The position numbers and the translations under genes were made by a program. The notes under the pieces are model-generated. The model worked only from the letters and a program-made list of their open reading frames with translations. It was not told the DNA's origin and made no database searches. From the NCBI GenBank assembly GCA_007118525.1, contig SKRK01000106.1:1-12400 (forward strand): a stretch of DNA of 12,400 nucleotides, read 5' to 3'. Origin of the DNA: Balneolaceae bacterium (GTDB lineage: Bacteria; Bacteroidota; Rhodothermia; Balneolales; Balneolaceae). This document shows, one piece after another, positions 6,150 to 12,400 of the stretch. Each line of letters starts with the position of its first letter. Within the stretch, counting starts at the first letter, position 1.

Positions 6150-8306
6150 TCATTTAAGCAGAAGCATCTTTTCAATTTTTATCTCTGTGTCTGTAGTCAT
6201 TCTATAGAAATAGATCCCGGAGGAGAGGCGGCTTGCGTTGAAAGGAATTTCATAATACCCTACGTTGGTCTGTTGGTCAAATATAGTTTCTATCCTAGAC
6301 CCTAAGGCATTAAAGATCTCAATTTTAACTCTTGTTTGTTCAGGAATTACAATAGGAATTACAGTTTGATTATTAAATGGATTTGGATAGTTATTTCCTA
6401 AGGATGTAATACCATCACTATTGACAAATCTAATTTCAGGCTTGTCATTAAGTTCAAGATCATCTGCAATAATTGTATATCTAACATCCCCTTCTATTCT
6501 GTTTGTAACTGAAAATTGTGCATTTCCCATATAATCAGTTATATCATTTATTACTCTGATATCAGAAAACCCTCCAGTTTGCTTAATTTCTATATAGGCA
6601 TTTTCTACCGGTTCAAACTCACTATTTAAAACGGTAACGGTAATTTTACTACTCTGTTCACCGGTTGCCAATACTCTGTCTATACTTGCTTCAACGGTTG
6701 AATTAGGGACGCTTATATCTTTTGTATTAAATTCAATATTCCCGCCATAGCTAATTCCGCCATCATTGATGGCATAGGCACGAGCATAGTACTTTGTGTT
6801 ACCATTTAGATTTGTAAAGGTAGTTTGAAATAAATCTTCTCCAATTGAACCCGTGCCGCAAGAGTTAGATAATTCCGGGTCAGGTGCGGAATTCCAGCAG
6901 AAACCTGTTTCAGTTATATCTGTTTCCCCCGAATCTAAGATAATCCCTACACCTTCTGCTTTTCCGGCTGAAATATTTAAGACCTCAACGGATTCAACTA
7001 ACGGTGGTTCACTCGATTGTCTGTATGCAGCAACTACATGTTTTATCTCCCTTATACTTCTGGAGTTATCTGAAGGTGAAAAGTTACCCGTATAAGATCC
7101 GGTAGGTACTCCCTGAAAAGTTATATCAGGATTTGAAAATATATTTACAGGCTGATCATCCTGATTATATGTCATTACAGATGTATAGCCAATATTGTTT
7201 GTTCCTGTCCATCTCCATCCCGTTGAATATTCAAAAAGGCCACCACTTGGGCCGGCTGCAGAACTGGATTGATTTCGGCTATGGGCATTTCCCATATTAT
7301 GACCCATTTCATGAACGTGAGTCGTTCCGGCTGCCTGTTGTACTCTTGAAATTGAAAACCCAAATCGCGGAGATCCATCTATACTATTTAATCGCCAGGC
7401 TAACCCTCCAACATCATTTGTTAAGGTGAATAAAGCAACGAGATCTGCTTTATGCAAATCTCTCAAAACATGAACTTCATCCATGTATCCCGAGTATTGA
7501 CTGCCCCATGGAGTAAATGTAGGAGATGTGGTTAATCTTCTAAGATCAACGTAGCTATCATCACTCTCTGTATAATCCACTAATGCACTATGTACCAGCC
7601 TGAATTCAAGATCAATCTCGGAATTATCTATTGTTTCCTGAGCTACAGCCATTGATTGGTTTATAATATTTTGAATGCCACTTGAATTTTGCATGGCCCA
7701 GTTTCGGGCATTTACAGTATATACTATCATAACATCTATAACAGCTGTCCCCTCATCAACCTGATCAATATCTTGTTGTTTGAAACTCTGTGAACCTTCT
7801 GTTGTGTGATCGTCATGTATGCCACACGATATTTCATCTCTTTCATGTGGATTTATCTCTATGATTCTATGGCTGTTGGTCTCTTTTGAAAATCTTATTT
7901 CAAAAAAACTATGGTCATCAATATTGTTAATGCTTGAAAGAATCATCCCTTCCGAATAAGAGAGTGTAAAACTATTTCTCCAATCACCGTTTATATGGCC
8001 TGTAATTGACCAGTCGTCATTAAGGTGACTTATTACTCTTTTTACCTCAACGGTATATTTTTCACTGTCTAAACTCTCTATCTCAAAGCTTGTGATCAGG
8101 CCATTTCTGATATCAGTTAAAACCGATAGATTAAATTCTACAGGTGCTTTTTTTATATCAGAGACCGATTTGGCAGGCCATTCAGTCTCTATATTCCCTG
8201 ATAACTCAAATAATTTATTACTCTGCTGTGCATGGAGAGCATTGCTGCTAAAAAATAGGAAAAATGTAAGCAGCACATATTTTAAAAGCGGTAATGGATA
8301 ATTCAA
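6150..8306 (-). CDS. Secreted zinc metalloprotease with type IX secretion tail
   Basis: Encodes 718 residues. A signal peptide (about 1-27, hydrophobic LLTFFLFFSS, cleavage near HAQQ) is followed by a propeptide-like part to about 185. The catalytic domain has the zincin motif HEMGHNMGNAH (His332, Glu333, His336, His342) and a Met-turn SVMTYN (Met378), the reprolysin-like/metzincin layout. Next come a fibronectin-like domain of the Bacteroidota type (GFCWNSAPDP, then YYARAYAINDGG; about 435-528), an Ig-like domain (about 535-628), and a T9SS type A sorting domain (NYPNPFN at 639-645, ending KIEKMLLLK). It is expected to be exported by Sec, crossed by T9SS, and released or anchored outside. 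The only suitable start is TTG at 8306, because TAA closes the frame 27 bases upstream; GTG at residue 11 would cut into the signal peptide. Confidence 0.92.
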   Translation of the reverse strand: MNYPLPLLKYVLLTFFLFFSSNALHAQQSNKLFELSGNIETEWPAKSVSDIKKAPVEFNLSVLTDIRNGLITSFEIESLDSEKYTVEVKRVISHLNDDWSITGHINGDWRNSFTLSYSEGMILSSINNIDDHSFFEIRFSKETNSHRIIEINPHERDEISCGIHDDHTTEGSQSFKQQDIDQVDEGTAVIDVMIVYTVNARNWAMQNSSGIQNIINQSMAVAQETIDNSEIDLEFRLVHSALVDYTESDDSYVDLRRLTTSPTFTPWGSQYSGYMDEVHVLRDLHKADLVALFTLTNDVGGLAWRLNSIDGSPRFGFSISRVQQAAGTTHVHEMGHNMGNAHSRNQSSSAAGPSGGLFEYSTGWRWTGTNNIGYTSVMTYNQDDQPVNIFSNPDITFQGVPTGSYTGNFSPSDNSRSIREIKHVVAAYRQSSEPPLVESVEVLNISAGKAEGVGIILDSGETDITETGFCWNSAPDPELSNSCGTGSIGEDLFQTTFTNLNGNTKYYARAYAINDGGISYGGNIEFNTKDISVPNSTVEASIDRVLATGEQSSKITVTVLNSEFEPVENAYIEIKQTGGFSDIRVINDITDYMGNAQFSVTNRIEGDVRYTIIADDLELNDKPEIRFVNSDGITSLGNNYPNPFNNQTVIPIVIPEQTRVKIEIFNALGSRIETIFDQQTNVGYYEIPFNASRLSSGIYFYRMTTDTEIKIEKMLLLK

Positions 8307-8342
8307 AAAACAGTTGTCTTTGATGAATATTTAAATTTCTAC

Positions 8343-8348
8343 ATTATA
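8343..8348 (-). promoter_or_regulatory. Possible -10 element for the metalloprotease gene
   Basis: TATAAT reads on the minus strand between the stop of the SCP2-R2lox gene and the protease start, 37 bases before the TTG. No convincing -35 hexamer is present at 16-18 bases. Lineages near Bacteroidota often use a different -7 consensus, so this may be chance. Confidence 0.22.
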
Positions 8349-8354
8349 AGATAT

Positions 8355-9686
8355 TCAGATGTTTAAATGTAGTTTATTGATACGATTTTGGAACTGTTTA
8401 ATAGCATATTCCAGGAACCACTCTTTATCTAAACCAAACGGGACCACATCATACGGTTCAAAAATTTCATGAATGATGTTGGTAGCATCATTGAGCAGCT
8501 CTTCCAACTCATCCTCAAATGGACCTCTTAAACCGGGGTTATCACTAAGAAGGCGGTTTATCAGGTATAACCCGTAGGCGATATGGCGCGATTCGTCCTG
8601 TTTTAACAGTGTAATCCCTTTTTGCATTCCTGGAAGAAGATCATTCTCCTTCAGCATTTTATGGTAGGCCTCATAGCCCGTTTCTGCCAGGGTCCCCTCT
8701 ACAATCATATTGTAAGTTCCGGAAGCCTTTAGTTGTGAGAGGGGGGATGCATCCTCTGTCAGTCGATTCATCGCGATAGGTAGTTTTTCATAAAACAGAA
8801 CTTTATAAAAAGGGCCGTGGAACGCCTCAAAATCCGGCCGGCTTACCATCACCTCATTTACAAATCTTGAGAAGAACTCGGTGTGTTTAGCCTCTTCCCA
8901 GAGGAATGAGGTAAGGAACATCTCCTCTTCTATTCGGCCTTCACTTGCAATCACCTGGATAAGGGGAAGTATATCAAGTGTCACAGCTTCTTCACCCGCC
9001 ATGAAAAGTGCGGAAAGGTGTGTAATTATTTTCTTCTCTTCATCAGAGAGTTGCTGCCACTGCTCCCTGTCTTTTGAAAAATCGATATCTGATGGATTCC
9101 AAATCCCATACTTTTTGGCCTTTTGAAACAACTGCATCGGAAAACTTTCAAAATTCAGGCCCTTTGACGTGGTAATGAACTTTTTATGTTTTAATGTCCC
9201 TCTCTTCTGAGCTTTATCTGTTTTTTTTGAATCAACCTGATTTACATGTTGAGCAGAATAAACAGGGGCTGTTTCCAAAAGTGCTTTTGCGGCTTTACGA
9301 TGCGTAGACAGAGTTACCAGGCTGCCCTTTTCAAGCTTCAGTTTTCCCTTCATAATAGACATGGTTGGATCCTTCTTCTCCTCAATCAATTTAATCCATG
9401 TTGTCTTATCAGCTTTTAAAATAACATCCGAAATATCTTCATCTTCAGGCTTGGCAAATCTCATATCATAACACTCGCCGTATTGCAGATTTAAAAAAAA
9501 TCCTATTGCGTTTTCAGAATTTAGCACATCAGGTATCGGATCGAATTTAAGTATTAATGGTGCATTCCAGTTCTTCCCTTTATTTTTGTAATCCGTACTG
9601 TTTTTTAAAGAAACTTTCCACTCTCCTAACCATTTTCTGGTAAAGTAACTCTGTATATCCTGACTCTCTTTTTTTTTAAACCACAT
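8355..9686 (-). CDS. SCP2 domain fused to R2-like ligand-binding oxidase
   Basis: Encodes 443 residues in two parts. Residues about 10-140 fit an SCP2 sterol-carrier domain (NAPLILKFDP, LNLQYGECYDMRFAKPED, IMKGKLKLEKGSL, then HRKAAKALLE). A Lys/Thr/Ser-rich linker (141-172) leads to an R2-like ligand-binding oxidase (R2lox): GLNFESFPMQLFQKAKKYGIWNPSDIDF, AGEEAVTLDILPLI, EEEMFLTSFLWEEAKHTEFF. All six ligands for the Mn/Fe site are present by alignment to Rv0233 of Mycobacterium tuberculosis: Glu232, Glu265, His268, Glu330, Glu365, His368; so is the Val235-Tyr325 pair that forms the ether cross-link in R2lox. R2lox binds a long-chain fatty acid, which fits the lipid-carrier partner. It is not a ribonucleotide reductase R2 in the radical-transfer sense. 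It has no signal peptide. It is divergent from mnmG, and its start ATG is well placed. Confidence 0.9.
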   Translation of the reverse strand: MWFKKKESQDIQSYFTRKWLGEWKVSLKNSTDYKNKGKNWNAPLILKFDPIPDVLNSENAIGFFLNLQYGECYDMRFAKPEDEDISDVILKADKTTWIKLIEEKKDPTMSIMKGKLKLEKGSLVTLSTHRKAAKALLETAPVYSAQHVNQVDSKKTDKAQKRGTLKHKKFITTSKGLNFESFPMQLFQKAKKYGIWNPSDIDFSKDREQWQQLSDEEKKIITHLSALFMAGEEAVTLDILPLIQVIASEGRIEEEMFLTSFLWEEAKHTEFFSRFVNEVMVSRPDFEAFHGPFYKVLFYEKLPIAMNRLTEDASPLSQLKASGTYNMIVEGTLAETGYEAYHKMLKENDLLPGMQKGITLLKQDESRHIAYGLYLINRLLSDNPGLRGPFEDELEELLNDATNIIHEIFEPYDVVPFGLDKEWFLEYAIKQFQNRINKLHLNI

Positions 9687-9798
9687 AAGATTTTGTTGTT
9701 AGTATAATAGATGAAATTAAAGATCATTTGTGATGAGGAAATTCTTTCCGGGAATGATCGTTTAGATAATCCAAATAAAGCGATATTTTTAATTAAGT

Positions 9799-9827
9799 TA
9801 TAAAATTCTTTATAAAATTTATAAAAA
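9799..9827. repeat. Short AT-rich direct repeats upstream of mnmG
   Basis: TTATAAAA occurs three times, starting at 9799, 9810 and 9819, in a stretch with almost no G or C that ends at the mnmG start. Spacing is 11 and 9 bases. It may be part of the promoter or leader of mnmG, or merely low-complexity DNA. No DnaA box or Shine-Dalgarno is seen in the 159-base gap. Confidence 0.35.
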
Positions 9828-9845
9828 GATAAAAAACAATTATAT

Positions 9846-11735
9846 ATGGATAGTCTACATCCCGCTTATGACGTTATTGTAGTGGGTGCGGGTCACGCCG
9901 GCAGTGAAGCGGCCGGCGCAGCTGCTAAAATGGGGTCAAAAACCCTGCTGATTACAATGAATCTTGATGCAATTGCGAAGATGTCGTGTAACCCGGCTAT
10001 GGGCGGAGTTGCAAAAGGTCAACTCGTTAGAGAGATAGACGCTCTTGGCGGACTAAGCGGAATAGTAAGTGATCAGAGCGGAGTACAGTTTAGAATGCTG
10101 AATCTCTCAAAAGGTCCGGCTATGTGGAGCCCGCGCTGCCAAAGTGATCGTATGCTCTACTCTCAAAAGATGAGAGAGCAGCTGGAATCGATTCCAAATC
10201 TCTATTTCAGGCAGGATAATGTGGTTGATATCTTAACAGAGGATTCCGGTAAGAAGGTTATAGGGGTGAGAACTCAAACCGGACAAACGTTTCTTTCAAA
10301 TTCTGTAGTGCTTACAAGCGGAACGTTTTTAAATGGACTGATTCACATTGGTGAAAGTCAGCATGGTGGAGGTCGCTCAGGAGAGAGAGCCTCCATAGGG
10401 ATTTCAGCATCTCTTGAAAAACTTGGGTTTGATATTGGAAGATTAAAAACAGGCACGCCTCCCAGAATTGACGGGAGGTCTATCGACTACTCAAAGCTTG
10501 AGATACAATATGGTGATGAAGATCCGAGTCCTTTCTCTTTTATGACGGATAATCTTCCGGGAGTAAAGGAGCAGCTTACCTGCTGGATCGGCTATACCAA
10601 CAATGAGGTTCATGAGACATTAAAAACCGGCTTCGATAGAAGTCCTATGTTTAATGGACGTATTAAATCTGTTGGACCCAGGTATTGTCCAAGTATCGAA
10701 GATAAGATCAACAGGTTTGAAGATAGGGACAGGCACCAGTTGTTTTTGGAACCAGAAGGGTGGAATACATATGAAATGTACCTGAACGGGTTTTCCACTT
10801 CACTGCCAGAAGATGTACAATATCAGTCACTTAGGAAAATACCGGGTTTTGAAGAGGCTGTTATGCTTCGTCCCGGTTATGCAATAGAATACGACTATTT
10901 TCCACCCTATCAGGTAAAGCGCAGCCTTGAAACCAAAAAGGTGGATGGCCTATTCTTTGCCGGACAAATTAACGGAACCACCGGTTATGAAGAAGCCGCC
11001 TGTCAGGGCTTAATTGCAGGTATTAATTCAGCTCTTTATGTTGAGAATAAAGAGCCCTTTGTTTTAAAAAGATCGGAAGCCTACATAGGCGTTTTAATTG
11101 ATGATTTAATTAACAAGGGGACGGAAGAGCCCTATCGCATGTTTACCTCAAGAGCCGAGCACAGAATATTGCTTCGCCAGGATAATGCAGATCTGCGTCT
11201 AACGGAATTGGGGTATCGTATCGGTTTGGTTGATGAGGAGAGGTATAAGAGATTCTCAAAGAAGAAGAGTGAAATTGATCGTTTATATGATCTGATCAAC
11301 GATTATACGGTGCGCCCTGAAAAAATGGATCAGATGCTTAAATCGAAGGGGACTTCAGCTCTTACGCAACCTGTTAAGGCAAAAACGGTGATCCCCAGGC
11401 CGGAGATACATCTTCAAGACTTATTGGATGCAGATAATGAGTTAAACAACAGGGTCTCAGAAATTACGCAAAACCATTATGTACTCGAACAGGTGGAAAT
11501 CCAGATCAAATATGATGGTTACATAAAACGTGAATTTGAAATGGTAGAAGAGATCAGCAAACAGGAGAATTCAGAAATTCCCTTAGAGCTCGACTACGAA
11601 AAAATAAAAAGCCTCTCTTCAGAAGGCAAAAGCAAACTACAGAAAATTAAACCGGAGACTATTGGGCAGGCCTCACGAATCAGCGGAGTGTCCGCAAGTG
11701 ATGTGGCGGTTCTGATGGTTTACTTAAAACGATAG
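9846..11735 (+). CDS. mnmG: tRNA uridine-5-carboxymethylaminomethyl modification enzyme MnmG
   Basis: Encodes a 629-residue FAD enzyme that, with MnmE, installs the (carboxymethyl)aminomethyl group on U34 of tRNAs. Visible are the Rossmann FAD motif [10 protein letters not shown] (14-23), CNPAMGG (48-54), RLKTGTPPR (199-207), the signature [11 protein letters not shown] (277-287), [14 protein letters not shown] (371-384), and [15 protein letters not shown] (426-440). The helical C-terminus ends with [19 protein letters not shown], the MnmE-binding region. Full length for the family (about 620-630). The ATG at 9846 puts YDVIVVGAG at the usual place. Its stop is directly followed by the rsmG start with a parS site, so mnmG and rsmG form an operon near the origin, the old gidA-gidB order. 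Confidence 0.98.
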   Translation: MDSLHPAYDVIVVGAGHAGSEAAGAAAKMGSKTLLITMNLDAIAKMSCNPAMGGVAKGQLVREIDALGGLSGIVSDQSGVQFRMLNLSKGPAMWSPRCQSDRMLYSQKMREQLESIPNLYFRQDNVVDILTEDSGKKVIGVRTQTGQTFLSNSVVLTSGTFLNGLIHIGESQHGGGRSGERASIGISASLEKLGFDIGRLKTGTPPRIDGRSIDYSKLEIQYGDEDPSPFSFMTDNLPGVKEQLTCWIGYTNNEVHETLKTGFDRSPMFNGRIKSVGPRYCPSIEDKINRFEDRDRHQLFLEPEGWNTYEMYLNGFSTSLPEDVQYQSLRKIPGFEEAVMLRPGYAIEYDYFPPYQVKRSLETKKVDGLFFAGQINGTTGYEEAACQGLIAGINSALYVENKEPFVLKRSEAYIGVLIDDLINKGTEEPYRMFTSRAEHRILLRQDNADLRLTELGYRIGLVDEERYKRFSKKKSEIDRLYDLINDYTVRPEKMDQMLKSKGTSALTQPVKAKTVIPRPEIHLQDLLDADNELNNRVSEITQNHYVLEQVEIQIKYDGYIKREFEMVEEISKQENSEIPLELDYEKIKSLSSEGKSKLQKIKPETIGQASRISGVSASDVAVLMVYLKR

Positions 11736-12383
11736 GTGTTTCACGTGAAACATGGGTACAAAAGAGTTGAAGTTAATATCAGCGCGCTTCAGAAGGCCAG
11801 GAAGATATATCAAGATAACGAGAGGGATTTAGAGAATTACCTTGATCACCTCCTGGACTGGAATAGTAAGATTAACCTGGTAAGCCGTACTGTTTCACGT
11901 GAAACATTAAGAGAGCATATTGTTCACTCGCTCATTCCGGTTGCGCTTAATATGACGGATAATCACATAAAATGGATCGATGCCGGAACTGGAGGGGGGC
12001 TTCCGGGTATTCCTCTCGCTATAACAGACCGCGATGCTTATTGGTTGCTGAATGATAATGTTAAGAAGAAGATGACGGCGGTAGAAGATATTGTTAAATC
12101 TGTAGGGTTAAAAAATGTGAAAGTTCTGGCGATGAGTATTTCCCTGGCAGAACTTCATAAAGGAACAGGGATAGTGACAAAGCACGCTTTTAAAATAGAT
12201 GATCTGCTAAGGTTGCTGGGTTCAAAACCATGGAAAACAATTCTGATGTGGAAGGGGGTAGAGGGTGCAATTGATGAGTTGAAAGCCTCAAAGAAAAAAC
12301 TGAACTGTACCATTTACGAATTTAAATTCGGTGATAATGAACCCTTTTATGAGGGAAAGGGAATTGTGAAAATTGAGAGATAA
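11736..12383 (+). CDS. rsmG: 16S rRNA (guanine-527-N7)-methyltransferase RsmG
   Basis: Encodes up to 215 residues of RsmG (GidB), which methylates G527 of 16S rRNA, near the streptomycin site. The N-terminal helix region YLDHLLDWNSKINLVSR (35-51) and the SAM-binding loop DAGTGGGLPGIPLAI (82-96) are clear, as are LLNDNVKKK (104-112), LKNVKV (125-130) and the KG turn (WKGVEGA, 172-178). The GRAE-type Arg and the SRA Arg found in most RsmG proteins are not seen (MSIS and TKHAF instead), so the active region has diverged. The start is GTG at 11736, right after the mnmG stop, inside parS; a GTG at 11745 is an alternative. The ATG at 11752 is out of frame. parA/parB genes may follow beyond the window. 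Confidence 0.88.
   Translation: MFHVKHGYKRVEVNISALQKARKIYQDNERDLENYLDHLLDWNSKINLVSRTVSRETLREHIVHSLIPVALNMTDNHIKWIDAGTGGGLPGIPLAITDRDAYWLLNDNVKKKMTAVEDIVKSVGLKNVKVLAMSISLAELHKGTGIVTKHAFKIDDLLRLLGSKPWKTILMWKGVEGAIDELKASKKKLNCTIYEFKFGDNEPFYEGKGIVKIER
11737..11752. other. parS: parS site 1
   Basis: TGTTTCACGTGAAACA matches the 16-bp parS consensus of ParB exactly. The site begins one base after the G of the rsmG GTG start, so the N-terminal residues FHVKH are simply translated parS. Being palindromic it has no strand. ParB loading here would place the segregation nucleoprotein complex at the mnmG-rsmG boundary. Confidence 0.95.
11891..11906. other. parS: parS site 2
   Basis: A second exact TGTTTCACGTGAAACA lies inside rsmG, 154 bases downstream of the first, encoding the residues TVSRETL in the stretch NLVSRTVSRETLR. 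Two perfect copies so close by chance are very unlikely. Their coding role (residues 52-58) means the site and the protein sequence constrain each other. Confidence 0.95.
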
Positions 12384-12400
12384 GAAGTTATCTTCCATCC

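Noticed and set aside
7133-7429. Plus-strand open frame inside the metalloprotease gene
   Set aside because: The minus-strand frame carries the zinc-binding motif and Met-turn in the same DNA; the plus frame has no family feature.
7846-7854. DnaA-like box TGTGGATTT in the protease gene
   Set aside because: Two mismatches to TTATCCACA, isolated and inside a coding region.
8355-9686. Class I ribonucleotide reductase beta subunit (NrdB)
   Set aside because: The R2 half has the R2lox Val-Tyr pair and close R2lox sequence pattern, there is no nrdA neighbour, and the N-terminal SCP2 domain is foreign to NrdB.
9703-9708. TATAAT as -10 element of mnmG
   Set aside because: It would leave a leader of over 130 bases and has no -35 partner; AT-rich DNA gives such matches often.
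11752-11754. ATG overlapping parS as start of rsmG
   Set aside because: It is out of frame with the RsmG motifs; only the GTG codons at 11736 and 11745 are in frame near the start.

Overview
The window looks like an origin-proximal piece of a chromosome from the Bacteroidota/FCB side of the bacteria, most likely a Balneolota or Rhodothermota member. Pointers to this are a secreted protease with a type IX secretion C-terminal tail (signature NYPNPFN), a bS16 protein with a long charged tail, moderately AT-rich DNA, and mostly A/T-rich start contexts with few Shine-Dalgarno sites. The lineage is inferred from gene character only.

Left part (1-2700, + strand): the 3' end of rpsP, then rimM, trmD and rplS, the classic ribosome/tRNA maturation operon, closed by a strong intrinsic terminator. 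adk follows as a separate unit. A REP-like double palindrome fills the convergent gap at about 2784-2819. On the minus strand, dtd (D-aminoacyl-tRNA deacylase) and an alkaline-phosphatase-superfamily metalloenzyme are coupled by a TAATG overlap.

Middle (4214-4671): a 458-base AT-rich gap between divergent dtd and purM holds two exact DnaA boxes (TTATCCACA), six one-mismatch boxes on both strands, and a box followed by a CTACTACTA-type DnaA-trio. I read it as a candidate chromosomal origin, oriC. purM starts at its right edge with GTG. A free-standing AtuA C-terminal-like protein follows.

Right part (6150-12400): a large secreted metalloprotease with a T9SS tail (minus strand, apparent TTG start); a two-domain protein joining an SCP2 lipid-carrier domain to an R2-like ligand-binding oxidase with all metal ligands intact (minus strand); then mnmG and rsmG on the plus strand. 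Two perfect 16-bp parS sites (TGTTTCACGTGAAACA) lie at the rsmG start and inside rsmG, so the ParABS centromere is about 7 kb from the oriC candidate.

Three observations matter most. The first is the combined oriC/DnaA-trio and parS layout, which places replication start and segregation loading in one 12-kb region. The second is the SCP2-R2lox fusion, a plausible lipid-delivery-plus-oxidation enzyme. The third is the rsmG reading frame, which encodes two centromere sites while having lost some usual RsmG residues.
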